From Pedobacter africanus (GTDB lineage: Bacteria > Bacteroidota > Bacteroidia > Sphingobacteriales > Sphingobacteriaceae): a stretch of DNA of 64,000 nucleotides. The position numbers and the translations under genes were made by a program. Location: positions 744,001 to 808,000 of the forward strand of contig NZ_FWXT01000001.1 in NCBI RefSeq assembly GCF_900176535.1, given 5' to 3'. Numbering within the stretch: the first letter of the stretch is position 1; each line of letters begins with the position of its first letter. Of the stretch, positions 23,139 to 31,883 are shown one piece after another. The notes beneath the pieces were generated by a model that had not been told where the DNA came from, did not search any database, and saw nothing but the letters and a program-made list of their open reading frames with translations.

Positions 23139-23702
23139 TTACTTAATGGTTTCTTTTACTTCTCCGCAGGTCAGCATGCTATCGCCGAAATAAGGGTTTT
23201 TAATGTCTTTCTGATTGCTTAACCAGCTGGCTCCCTTGTCGTTCAATGCCATCGGACAATACTCTACATATACTTCTCCTGAATTCAGTCCTGCTGCTTT
23301 AACCCGGGCAATAAAATCATTGCTCAGGTCAGAGAATATTGTTCTTTGTACTTCCAGATCTGTGGCGGCAGCAATTTTGGCTGCAAGTGCGGTCAGCGCA
23401 CTGCCGTTGCTCAGCCCTTTGCCGCCCAGCTCTATTGCGCTGGCCGCTATTTTGGCTTCGGCCATATCGCCTTTTACCAATGCTGTGGTCAAATGAATGT
23501 AGTGCTGATAAACTGCATTTAGCTTGTCGTCTTTAATGCTTACCGCAGCAACAGATTTTTCTGTGCCGTGGTCATGCCCCTCTCCGGGCGCATGGTTATG
23601 TCCTGCATGAGGATCATTTGCTGCTGGTTTCTGGGTGTTTCCGCAGGCTGCAAATAAGGTAATACCAGCCAATGCGATCATTGAATAAATTGCTGTTTTC
23701 AT
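23139..23702 (-). CDS. DUF3347 lipoprotein with His-rich N-terminus
   Basis: A 187-residue lipoprotein (LAGITLFAACG, Cys20). A His-rich stretch (HAGHNHAPGEGHDHG, about 31-46) likely binds metal. A DUF3347-type domain follows (YQHYIHLTTALVKGD, YVEYCPMALNDKGASW, YFGDSMLTCGEVKE). DUF3347 occurs as a partner domain of Cus-type copper efflux adaptors. It may buffer or hand over periplasmic Cu+/Ag+. It is the last gene of the copper cluster, 21 bases after the second CusB. Confidence 0.8.
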   Translation of the reverse strand: MKTAIYSMIALAGITLFAACGNTQKPAANDPHAGHNHAPGEGHDHGTEKSVAAVSIKDDKLNAVYQHYIHLTTALVKGDMAEAKIAASAIELGGKGLSNGSALTALAAKIAAATDLEVQRTIFSDLSNDFIARVKAAGLNSGEVYVEYCPMALNDKGASWLSNQKDIKNPYFGDSMLTCGEVKETIK

Positions 23703-23723
23703 TTTTCTGTTTTTTTATGATTA

Positions 23724-24956
23724 CTAATTAGATTGCATTTTAAGTCCTTCGGCAGGGTTCTTCCCTTTTTTAAGCACATATTCGCTATACAGCAGGTATG
23801 CACCGGTAACCACTACCCGATCGCCATTTTTAAGCCCTTCAGTAATTTCAACCTGGTTATTGCTTTCCTGTCCGGTTTTCACCAGCCTTGGCTCAAAGGT
23901 ATCTTTTCCACTTTTAATCCATACGTGCATCCCCTTCCCGTCTCTAATTACGGCATCAACGGGTAAACTCAGCGCCTTGCTGCTGTTACCGGTTGGCAGG
24001 AATACATTCGCCTGCATTCCGGGCTGCCATTTGTTTCCCGGGTTCGGAATACTGCCCCTGATCTGGGTAAGCTGACTACCAGCACCCAGGACAGGGGTAA
24101 TAAAGGCAACGCTCATTTCCTGGGGCTGATCTTCCCAGCCTGCCACTACTACTTTTACCCTCTGCCCCTGCTTTACATTTTTTGCCTCGGCCGGATAAAC
24201 ATCGGCCTCTACCCACAATTGCCCATAACCCTCCAGGCGGATAACCGGACTGCCCTCTGTTACATACTGCCCCTGAGTAACCGATACCTCGGCAACCACC
24301 CCGCCTTCGGGCGCATAGAACAGCACAAAGGGATCTTTTTTCTGCGTTTTGGCCAGCTGTGCAATCTGGCTGTCTGATTGACCATACAAGCGAAGCTTTT
24401 GCCTGGCCGAGGCCACGATCTGCTGTTCTATTTTGTCGCCCTTAAATTGTTTTTCCTGTGCCAGGGCCATCAGGTATTCCTGCTGAAGTGTAGCCAGCTG
24501 CTCTGAATACAGTTTATACAAAGGCTGCCCCTTGGCTACCTTAATCCCTGTTTCCCTTACATACAGCTGTTCTATCCTGCCGGCAATCCGGCTCGATATA
24601 TAACTGCTTTGCTCCGGGTTAACCACCAGACGGCCATTCAGCTGCTTGGCTACTGAGAGACTGGCGTCTCCTACAGCCAGTGTGGTAATGTTGGCCAGGG
24701 CCTGCCGCTTTTCATCTACTTTCAGCGCCTTATCGTTACTGTTCTTTTCAAAGGGTACCAGGTCCATCCCGCAAATAGGACAGGTACCCATTTCATTTTT
24801 AATGACCTGCGGGTGCATAGGGCAGGTAAAAGTCTGCGTTTTCTCCTTGGCCTCCCCTGCTGCTTCGGGCTTTTTGCCGCTGCTGCAGGCAGCAATAAAT
24901 GTTGAGGGCAGAAGTGCCATCAATGCTATGTTTTTTATAAATATTTTTCGCTCCAT
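23724..24956 (-). CDS. cusB: Cu/Ag efflux RND periplasmic adaptor with heavy-metal-binding domain (CusB-like)
   Basis: A 410-residue lipoprotein-type adaptor (lipobox LLPSTFIAAC). Residues about 42-70 form a heavy-metal-binding domain: TFTCPMHPQV then CPICGMDLVP. Then follow the adaptor core, a barrel-sandwich with an alpha hairpin (LYKLYSEQLATLQQEYL) and beta-barrel regions. It should bridge CusA and CusC and may sense or load metal. It is the second adaptor in the cluster; the other lacks this N-terminal domain. Confidence 0.85.
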   Translation of the reverse strand: MERKIFIKNIALMALLPSTFIAACSSGKKPEAAGEAKEKTQTFTCPMHPQVIKNEMGTCPICGMDLVPFEKNSNDKALKVDEKRQALANITTLAVGDASLSVAKQLNGRLVVNPEQSSYISSRIAGRIEQLYVRETGIKVAKGQPLYKLYSEQLATLQQEYLMALAQEKQFKGDKIEQQIVASARQKLRLYGQSDSQIAQLAKTQKKDPFVLFYAPEGGVVAEVSVTQGQYVTEGSPVIRLEGYGQLWVEADVYPAEAKNVKQGQRVKVVVAGWEDQPQEMSVAFITPVLGAGSQLTQIRGSIPNPGNKWQPGMQANVFLPTGNSSKALSLPVDAVIRDGKGMHVWIKSGKDTFEPRLVKTGQESNNQVEITEGLKNGDRVVVTGAYLLYSEYVLKKGKNPAEGLKMQSN

Positions 24957-24969
24957 GATTGTGATATTT

Positions 24970-26181
24970 TTAACGCTCTCTGATAAAACTTTCGCTATCT
25001 ACCAGGTAAGCGGCATTTTTACTCACCTCCCAATTGCTGATGTCTTCCTTAACCTGCACCATTCCGGCAATGGTAATCCCGGTATGTACCGTTTTAGGCA
25101 CCACCACATTGCCTTCCTTTTTAAAAAGCACGGATTTGCCACCCAAGGACACAACAGCAGCTTCCGGCAGCCACCAGGATTCCGGCAGCAATACGGGAAT
25201 CCTGGCTGTAAGCAGTTCACCAACCCTGAAAGCCGGTTTGTTAAGATATACCCTGGCAATGGTAAAGTTTTCTCCGTTCTTAAAAACAGGTTGTATCAGG
25301 CCTATTGAGGCCTGCTGTATCGTACGCTTGTCTGCCGTCTTGTAAAACATAAACTTATCTCCTTTACCAAGTAATGCGGCAAGGGCCGGTTTAAGGGAAA
25401 ATTCGGCAACAAGCCTGTCGGCATTATAAACCGTGAATACAGACTGGCCCGCACTTACATACTGGCCTTCGCGCAGCATTACCGGACTACTTGCAGGTGC
25501 CGCTGCTGCCGGAGCTGCTGCTGGTGTAGCGGCAGCAGCGCCCATCCCGCTCATGCCATCTCCTCCCGCCGCGGCTGGCATCGATGTGGCAGGAGCCGAA
25601 GCTGCAGGTGCAGCTGCCGATTTCTCCAGGATATAACCATCAGCATTGCTGTATACCGGGATGCGGTAATTCACCTTTCCGGTATTCAATACCTGGTTAA
25701 TGGCAGCAGCACTCATGCCCAGCAGCATTAAACGTTGTCTGGCACTTTGCAGCATAGCAGGGTCGGCACCTTTTAAAAACAACAGTTCCTGCTGTGCGGC
25801 AGCCAGATCGGGTGAATAGACCTCCATAATCAGCTGGCCCTTTTTTACAGGCTGGTAATTGTATTTGATCAGCAAACGTTCTATCCTTCCACTTACCCTG
25901 CTGGAAATATTGTTTTCATTACGTGTATCGTAGCTGATGATGCCCTGTGCCTCTTCGGTGAATATCTTAGTACCGTACTCTGCCTTAATTACCGGCAGTC
26001 TGGATACCACCTGCTCGTTCGATGGCTTTAACAAGTGGGACAGGTTACTGTCTATTTTTACAACCGCAGGGTCCTCATGAGCAGCCTGTGGATCTGCTTT
26101 CTTCTGCTTGCAGGCACTGATCAGCAGAACCGCAGCAAGGGCAATGTGCAAAGGGCCCTTAACGATATAGTTCTTTTTCAT
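24970..26181 (-). CDS. cusB: Second RND periplasmic adaptor (CusB-like) with Ala/Pro/Met-rich insertion
   Basis: A 403-residue lipoprotein (LAAVLLISAC) taken from ATG 26181; it overlaps the CusC end by 23 bases. Adaptor features: an ISSRVSGRIERL strand, an alpha hairpin (VYSPDLAAAQQELL) and the closing barrel strands. A low-complexity insertion of about 45 residues rich in Ala, Pro, Gly and Met interrupts the barrel-sandwich domain. Unlike its neighbour it has no Cys/His heavy-metal domain. It may be specialised to the split CusA. Confidence 0.85.
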   Translation of the reverse strand: MKKNYIVKGPLHIALAAVLLISACKQKKADPQAAHEDPAVVKIDSNLSHLLKPSNEQVVSRLPVIKAEYGTKIFTEEAQGIISYDTRNENNISSRVSGRIERLLIKYNYQPVKKGQLIMEVYSPDLAAAQQELLFLKGADPAMLQSARQRLMLLGMSAAAINQVLNTGKVNYRIPVYSNADGYILEKSAAAPAASAPATSMPAAAGGDGMSGMGAAAATPAAAPAAAAPASSPVMLREGQYVSAGQSVFTVYNADRLVAEFSLKPALAALLGKGDKFMFYKTADKRTIQQASIGLIQPVFKNGENFTIARVYLNKPAFRVGELLTARIPVLLPESWWLPEAAVVSLGGKSVLFKKEGNVVVPKTVHTGITIAGMVQVKEDISNWEVSKNAAYLVDSESFIRER

Positions 26182-27406
26182 AATCAGCAATCATTAAATA
26201 TAATTTCAATTTCTCATCAAGCACATTGGTCTGCATCATGGTCAAAGCTTCCCATGCACCAATCACTTCTGGCAGCTCCATTTTATTTTCCCTGTAGCTC
26301 AAAAAACTTACATCAAGCGTCTTTTTCAGGGCAGGCACAATCTTGTCTTCCATCGCATCAATGCGCTTCTGCATTGACTGGATCTCGAACTGCATGCCGT
26401 ACAGCATACCCTGGGTTTCCTGCAGCATGGCCGCCTTTTCTTTACCCATAGCCTGTACTTCATACTCCATTCCTTTCACTTCAGACTTATACATTTTCGA
26501 CGACCATGGGGCTATCGGGATGCTCACCATTCCCATTACACTGAACGCTTTGGGCATCATTTTGGTTAAGGGCGACATGTGGTCGAACCTCAGCTTAAAG
26601 TCGGGGCGACTTTGTTTTTTCATCGCCTCTATGTTCAGCTGCATGGATTGTATGCTGTAATCCATTTTTTTAATGTCGTTCCGCGCCAGGGCCAGGCTGG
26701 CGGTATCTATAGCTGCTTCCGGCACAAACCCGGGCTGATAGGCCGTATCAATGGCAAAGCCTGCATTTCCCTGCTGGTTCATCAGGCTGTTCAGCCAGGC
26801 ACGGGCACGCGCTATATCACCTTCCTGCATCCTGATCATGTTGTGGTTCTCTTCCAGCTTTGATGCCGTTTTGTAAACGCTGCCCAGTTTAGACTGGTTG
26901 TAGGGATACCTGATCTCTTCGATCTTTTTCATGGTCTCCATGATCTTCTGGTTTTGCTGCAGCACCGCAATTTTCTGCGCTGCTACCAGCCAGCCAAAAT
27001 ACAGGCGCTTGGCCTGTGCCTTATACTCATTTAAGGTTACGCCCCGAGTCTCATTTTCTACTTTTCCTTTCGATTCTATGTAACGCCTGTTCGCATTCAG
27101 TTTTACCGGATTGGGAATGTCCTGTTCCAGCTGCAGCATAACAGAGCCTTTGTCCCTGTCGTCCATCAGCATTTGTCCGGGATAGGGTGTCATAAAGGTA
27201 CCCACCCCTACCATCGGGGCCATCCAGGCAGTTGCCGCCTTTGCCGTATGTTTAAAACTTTCGGCTTTCAAACCGTACGACTGCAGCAACAAATTGTTCC
27301 TGTCTATCCGCAATAAAATGCTGTCGAGCGAAAGAACCGGCTGCTGCGCTATGCTCTGTAAGGGCAGCAGCAATAAAATCCATAATATTTTCTTAATGAT
27401 GTACAT
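26159..27406 (-). CDS. cusC: TolC/CusC-type outer-membrane efflux protein
   Basis: A 415-residue protein with a signal peptide (ILWILLLLPLQSIAQQ) and long alternating helices of the outer-membrane efflux family (SLALARNDIKKMDYSIQSMQ and repeats). ATG 27406 is chosen because GGAGG sits 6 bases upstream; an ATG at 27427 is an alternative. It overlaps the CusA C-half by 14 bases. It would form the outer-membrane channel of the Cu/Ag pump. Confidence 0.8.
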   Translation of the reverse strand: MYIIKKILWILLLLPLQSIAQQPVLSLDSILLRIDRNNLLLQSYGLKAESFKHTAKAATAWMAPMVGVGTFMTPYPGQMLMDDRDKGSVMLQLEQDIPNPVKLNANRRYIESKGKVENETRGVTLNEYKAQAKRLYFGWLVAAQKIAVLQQNQKIMETMKKIEEIRYPYNQSKLGSVYKTASKLEENHNMIRMQEGDIARARAWLNSLMNQQGNAGFAIDTAYQPGFVPEAAIDTASLALARNDIKKMDYSIQSMQLNIEAMKKQSRPDFKLRFDHMSPLTKMMPKAFSVMGMVSIPIAPWSSKMYKSEVKGMEYEVQAMGKEKAAMLQETQGMLYGMQFEIQSMQKRIDAMEDKIVPALKKTLDVSFLSYRENKMELPEVIGAWEALTMMQTNVLDEKLKLYLMIADYEKELYR

Positions 27407-29330
27407 CGTGCACCTCCAGTTTTCCATATTTCCTCAATTCATACTCTTTAGACATTAAAAAGATCAGCGGGGTAACCAGCAGAATGTGTGTAGAAGAGGT
27501 TAGTACCCCGCCTATCATGGGTAGCACTATAGGCTGCATCACATCCACGCCTACCCCTGTTGCCCAGAGTACAGGCACCAGTCCAAACAACGATACACAT
27601 ACCGTCATCAGTTTTGGCCTTAACCTTTTCGCTGCACCATGGATCACATATTCCCGCAGCTCTTCTTTAGTAATTGTCTCACTCGAGTTTCCTCTCAGTT
27701 TTACCAGCTGATGCATGGCATCGTTCAGGTAAATGACCATCACAATCCCGGTTTCCACTGCTATTCCAAACAAAGCAATAAAGCCTACAGCCACACCTAC
27801 CGATAGGTTAACGCCCCAGAAATAGATCATATAAGCACCACCTATCAGGGCAAAAGGAACGGTAATAAGGCTTAAGAAGGCTTCCCTTACAGAGTGAAAA
27901 GCAAAATAGAGTGAGAAAAAGATGATCACCAACACAACCGGGGCAATCCACATCAGGGTCTGCTGTCCGCGAATCAGGTTCTCGTATTGCCCGCTCCACT
28001 CCAGGAAATATCCTTCGGGCAGCACCCCTTTTTCTTTGTTCAGTTTCTCCATTGCATCCTTTACGGTGCTGCCCAGGTCCCTGTCTCGCACATTAAACAT
28101 TACCGCACCACGTAAAATGGCGTTGTCGGAACTGATCATTGGCGGGCCATCCTCAAATTTCACATCGGCTACAGCCGATAAAGGAACTTCGCCAAAACCG
28201 GGCGACTGTATCGGGATACGCTCAATACGGGCTACGCTATTACGGTATTCCTGCGCCAGGCGCACGCTGATGGAAAAACGCTGCCTGCCTTCAATGGTAT
28301 TGCCTACGGGCGCGCCGCCCAATGCACTTTCTACCACCTGGTTCACGTCATCCACATTCAGGCCGTAGCGCGCCAGCTCTTCTCTTTTAATATTGATTGA
28401 CAGGTATTTTCCACCTGTAATGGGCTCTACAAACAAATCGCTCACTCCCGGAGTACCTTCCAATGCCGCTTTCACCTTTTCAGATACGGCCGCAATGGTA
28501 TCCAGGTTTTGCCCGAATACTTTAATGCCCACATCGGTACGGATACCCGTAGCCAGCATATTGATACGGTTAATGATGGGTTGCGTCCAGCCGTTTACCA
28601 CGCCCGGAATCTGCAATTTGGCATCAAGCTCGGTAACAATATCTTTTTTAGTGATGCCCTCGCGCCATTCGCTTTTCGGCTTCAGCGTAATGATGGTCTC
28701 GATCATACTGATCGGCGAGTTGTCGGTTGCCGTACTGGCACGGCCAGCCTTTCCCAGCACTTTATCTACTTCAGGTACCGATTTGATGATCTTGTCCTGC
28801 ACCTGCAAAATCCGCTTTGCCTCGGCATTGGATACATCCGGCAAAGTTACCGGCATAAACAGAATGCTCTGCTCATCGAGCGGGGGAATGAACTCTGTAC
28901 CCAGGTTTTTAAGCAAAGGAATGGTAATCAGCAAAGCAATCACATTCACAGCTATCGTTGTTTTTCTCCATTTCAGCACTACCCTGATAACCGGTTCATA
29001 AACCTTTTCCAGAAAGCGGTTTACCGGATTGGCATTATCTGGCTTGAACTTGCCTTTCATAAAGAAAGAAATAAGTACAGGCGCCAGGGTAATGACCAGC
29101 AGGGCATCCACAATCATGATGAATGTTTTGGTAAAGGCCAGCGGGTGGAACAGCTTGCCCTCCTGTCCGGTTAACATAAATACCGGCAAAAAGGAGGTAA
29201 TGATAATAACTGTTGCAAAAAATACCCCTCTGGAAACCTGCTTGCTCGACTTGGTGATGACCGCCAGGCGGTCTTCTTCTGTAATCCAGTCGGGCGATTT
29301 TTTAAATATATTTTTAAACCACTTGATCAT
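27393..29330 (-). CDS. cusA: CusA-type RND pump, C-terminal half
   Basis: A 645-residue fragment starting at an ATG that overlaps the N-half stop as ATGA. It begins in the cytoplasmic loop after TM4 (SPDWITEEDRLAVI, then FFATVIIITSFLPVF for TM5) and carries the remaining helices and the second periplasmic part. Metal-binding Met residues are kept in NRINMLATG and GPPMISSDNA. Compared with one-chain CusA (about 1040 residues) the two parts together are full length. One extra A in the AAAA tract at the junction would fuse them. Confidence 0.85.
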   Translation of the reverse strand: MIKWFKNIFKKSPDWITEEDRLAVITKSSKQVSRGVFFATVIIITSFLPVFMLTGQEGKLFHPLAFTKTFIMIVDALLVITLAPVLISFFMKGKFKPDNANPVNRFLEKVYEPVIRVVLKWRKTTIAVNVIALLITIPLLKNLGTEFIPPLDEQSILFMPVTLPDVSNAEAKRILQVQDKIIKSVPEVDKVLGKAGRASTATDNSPISMIETIITLKPKSEWREGITKKDIVTELDAKLQIPGVVNGWTQPIINRINMLATGIRTDVGIKVFGQNLDTIAAVSEKVKAALEGTPGVSDLFVEPITGGKYLSINIKREELARYGLNVDDVNQVVESALGGAPVGNTIEGRQRFSISVRLAQEYRNSVARIERIPIQSPGFGEVPLSAVADVKFEDGPPMISSDNAILRGAVMFNVRDRDLGSTVKDAMEKLNKEKGVLPEGYFLEWSGQYENLIRGQQTLMWIAPVVLVIIFFSLYFAFHSVREAFLSLITVPFALIGGAYMIYFWGVNLSVGVAVGFIALFGIAVETGIVMVIYLNDAMHQLVKLRGNSSETITKEELREYVIHGAAKRLRPKLMTVCVSLFGLVPVLWATGVGVDVMQPIVLPMIGGVLTSSTHILLVTPLIFLMSKEYELRKYGKLEVHDVHH

Positions 29331-30625
29331 GATGTTGTCGTTTTATTTTGGTTCTTTTCCCACAATTCGTACCGTTCGGCCAGGTGTTTATAGGCATTTT
29401 CGCTCATGATGATCCCATTGTCCACAATTACGCCTATGGCCAGGGCAATCCCAGTGAGCGACATGATGTTGGATGAAATACCGAATGCATTGAGCAGGAT
29501 AAAACTGGCGGCAATGGTTATCGGGATCTGGATAATGATGCTCAGCGCACTGCGCCAGTGGAACAGGAATATAAATACGATGATCGATACCACAATCATC
29601 TCTTCAATGAGCGTATTTTTGATCGAGTCGACCGATTCTTTGATCAGCTCGCCCCTGTCGTACACAATATCAAACTTTACGCCTTTGGGCAGGCCTTTGG
29701 CCACTTCGTTCATCTTGGCCTTTACTTTGTCAATCACCTCAGCGGCATTTTCACCGTAGCGCATCACTACAATACCACCGGCCCGTTCACCCTCACCATC
29801 CTGGTCAAATATGCCCAGCCTGGTCTCGCCGGTCATTTGTACCGTGGCCAGGTCTGAGACCTTGATAGGAGTTCCGTTCTGGTTTTTAACCGGGATATTG
29901 GCTATTTCTTCCAGCGATTTGAGATAGCCTGAAGTTTTGATGATATATCCGATATCGCTCATTTCGAACTTGCGGCCGCCCGATTCGTTGTTGTTGGCCC
30001 TTACTGCGGCAATCACCTGCGGCACGGTAAGTTTGTAATAGAGCAGTTTATTCGGATCTACGGTGATCTGGTATTGTTTCTGGAAACCGCCAAACGAGGC
30101 AATTTCACTTACCCCCGATACATTTTGCAGGGCAAACTTCACATACCAGTCTTGTATGGCCCGCTGTTCGCCCAGGTCCATATCCGGAGCATCGAGTGTA
30201 TACCAAAGCACGTGGCCTACACCTGTACCATCTGGTCCCAGCTGTGGCGTTACCCCATCGGGCAGGGTTTTCGAAATGGTGCTGATCCGTTCCATTACCC
30301 GCTCCCGGGCCCAGTACACATCTACATCGTCTTCAAATATGACATAGATAAAACTCATACCGAACATAGAAGAGCCCCTCACATATTTGATTTTAGGGAT
30401 ACCCTGTAAATTGGTGACCAGTGGATAAGTTACCTGGTCCTCTATCAGTTGCGGCGAACGTCCCATCCATTCGGTAAACACAATAACCTGGTTTTCCGAA
30501 AGGTCTGGAATGGCATCTATCGGGTTCTTTTGTACGGAGAATACGCCCCATATAAATAAGCCCGCAGAAAGCACCAGTACAATAAACCGGTTCTGCATCG
30601 ACCATTCTATAATTTTATGTACCAT
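29327..30625 (-). CDS. cusA: CusA-type RND pump, N-terminal half
   Basis: A 432-residue fragment with TM1 (IVLVLSAGLFIWGVFSV), the first periplasmic region (LSENQVIVFTEWMGRSPQ) and TM2-TM4. TM4 contains the proton-relay Asp in AIGVIVDNGIIMSENAYKHL, the heavy-metal type RND motif of the Cu/Ag group. The chain ends after this loop at a stop four bases into the next ORF. It is either a naturally split pump or a frameshifted cusA. Confidence 0.85.
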   Translation of the reverse strand: MVHKIIEWSMQNRFIVLVLSAGLFIWGVFSVQKNPIDAIPDLSENQVIVFTEWMGRSPQLIEDQVTYPLVTNLQGIPKIKYVRGSSMFGMSFIYVIFEDDVDVYWARERVMERISTISKTLPDGVTPQLGPDGTGVGHVLWYTLDAPDMDLGEQRAIQDWYVKFALQNVSGVSEIASFGGFQKQYQITVDPNKLLYYKLTVPQVIAAVRANNNESGGRKFEMSDIGYIIKTSGYLKSLEEIANIPVKNQNGTPIKVSDLATVQMTGETRLGIFDQDGEGERAGGIVVMRYGENAAEVIDKVKAKMNEVAKGLPKGVKFDIVYDRGELIKESVDSIKNTLIEEMIVVSIIVFIFLFHWRSALSIIIQIPITIAASFILLNAFGISSNIMSLTGIALAIGVIVDNGIIMSENAYKHLAERYELWEKNQNKTTTS

Positions 30626-30654
30626 AATATTTTATAATAACCAGCTGCCTTTTT

Positions 30655-31005
30655 TTAGTGTGTTTCGCCTGCTTTACCTGTACGGTCGTACTGACAGCAG
30701 TCAGGTAATTTTTCGTAGGCCTCTTTTGTAGCTTTTACCTTCTCGGTATCATAGCCTACCGCAGCTACTTTCTGCTGTACCTGCTGGTTGCTGATTTTTG
30801 TAGAATCGTAACTTACCGTAAGCACTTTAGTGGTTTTATTCCAGTCGGCCGCACTTATACCGGGTACTTTAAGTGCAGATTCTATTTTCTTTTTACACAT
30901 GCCACAGTTACCCAATACTTTAATTTTGTCTGTTTTAGTCTGTGCAAATACAGCACTGCCAAGGAAAGTCAATACGACTACCGAAAGAATTCTCAATGAG
31001 TTCAT
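30655..31005 (-). CDS. Exported heavy-metal-associated (HMA) protein
   Basis: A 116-residue protein from ATG 31005. The signal peptide (ILSVVVLTFLGSAVFAQ) is followed by an HMA domain with GNCGMCKKKIE (the CxxC metal site) and GISAADWNKTTKVLTVSYD, ending in a C-terminal DCCQYDRTGK tail with extra Cys. It probably carries Cu+ in the periplasm to the CusABC pump. It is 29 bases upstream of the CusA N-half. Confidence 0.85.
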   Translation of the reverse strand: MNSLRILSVVVLTFLGSAVFAQTKTDKIKVLGNCGMCKKKIESALKVPGISAADWNKTTKVLTVSYDSTKISNQQVQQKVAAVGYDTEKVKATKEAYEKLPDCCQYDRTGKAGETH

Positions 31006-31165
31006 AAAATTGTTTTTAAGAAAATGTAAATAATTGTGTTTTAAAGCGGGATCGCTTCGGGCTGTTTTGAATGCCTGGTGCAGGTTCCGGTTTTTGGAAC
31101 ACAGCAAAATGCACGCAATACAGCGTCAGGTACAGGAAGTACCTGTTAAAAAAAGACAGCTGGTA

Positions 31166-31564
31166 TTATATTCTGTAGGTACAGTTTTTCAGGTAAACAG
31201 GGACTCTCGTTCCATCGGGGGGTGCATTGCTCAATGCTTCCCTGGTAATTTTTACAGGTACGGCTGGCTGGCAGTTTACAAGCAGCTCCGGAAGGACAAC
31301 CACTACAGGAAGCTGATCAAACTTATAACTGATCTGACCCGCCTTCTGGGATTTTTCAACCTTGGCTTTTTGTTCGATGTCTTTGCAGCACGATTTCTTT
31401 TTGGACTCCGTTTTAGGCATTCCGCAGAAATCACAAACCTTCCGGGATTCTTTTTCAAAGCCCCAGCTAACCAGTTTGCCCATGCAATAATGAAAATGCA
31501 CACTTGCCCCGCTGGCTATGCCCAGATAAAAGATGGCAAGAATAGTAAGCAGTGTTCTTTTCAT
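31166..31564 (-). CDS. HYC_CC_PP family protein
   Basis: A 132-residue exported protein (from ATG 31564; another ATG two codons upstream). It carries the family's three signatures in order: FHYCMGKLVSWG, KKKSCCKDI and SNAPPDGTRVP, plus CDFCGM and a final NC. The family is a Bacteroidota-specific envelope protein found with copper/heavy-metal efflux genes. A metal-binding role is inferred from its Cys and His content. It is the first gene after the internal terminator. Confidence 0.85.
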   Translation of the reverse strand: MKRTLLTILAIFYLGIASGASVHFHYCMGKLVSWGFEKESRKVCDFCGMPKTESKKKSCCKDIEQKAKVEKSQKAGQISYKFDQLPVVVVLPELLVNCQPAVPVKITREALSNAPPDGTRVPVYLKNCTYRI

Positions 31565-31581
31565 GATCATTCAAAGGTTAT

Positions 31582-31623
31582 AAAAAGAACGGAATTATTT
31601 TTACATAATTCCGTTCTTTTTTT
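31582..31623. terminator. Strong bidirectional terminator inside the copper cluster
   Basis: GAACGGAATTAT (31587-31598) and ATAATTCCGTTC (31605-31616) form a perfect 12-bp stem with a 6-base loop, flanked by A5 on the left and T7 on the right. It separates the copA-HMA pair from the HYC_CC_PP/pump genes and can work on both strands. It probably lowers pump expression relative to CopA (attenuation). Confidence 0.85.
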
Positions 31624-31640
31624 ACATCGTATTGTTTCTT

Positions 31641-31853
31641 TTACAATTCCCTTGCTGCATAGCCCGCTTTTTCAATGGTATTTACCACTGTTTCTGCATC
31701 AAGGCTATCATTTCCTTCTATAGTAAGGATTTTATCAGGGTTATTGGTATCTACTTCCCATTTGGTTACCTCAGGCAGCTCGTTAAGGAAGGGTGTTACC
31801 GCAGCAATACATCCGCTGCATTTGATATTTGTTTTAAATTTTAGTGTTTCCAT
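31641..31853 (-). CDS. copZ: CopZ-like cytoplasmic HMA metallochaperone
   Basis: A 70-residue single HMA domain: FKTNIKCSGCIAAV holds the CxxC metal site, and the fold ends TIEKAGYAAREL. It should shuttle Cu+ in the cytoplasm to CopA, whose gene is 30 bases upstream. No signal peptide, so cytoplasmic, in contrast to the exported HMA protein nearby. Confidence 0.85.
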   Translation of the reverse strand: METLKFKTNIKCSGCIAAVTPFLNELPEVTKWEVDTNNPDKILTIEGNDSLDAETVVNTIEKAGYAAREL

Positions 31854-31883
31854 GATATTTTATTTTAAAGAGTTTTATAATGA

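Noticed and set aside
25433..25636. Plus-strand Ala-rich frame opposite the CusB adaptor
   Set aside because: It is the antisense shadow of the low-complexity Ala/Pro insertion.
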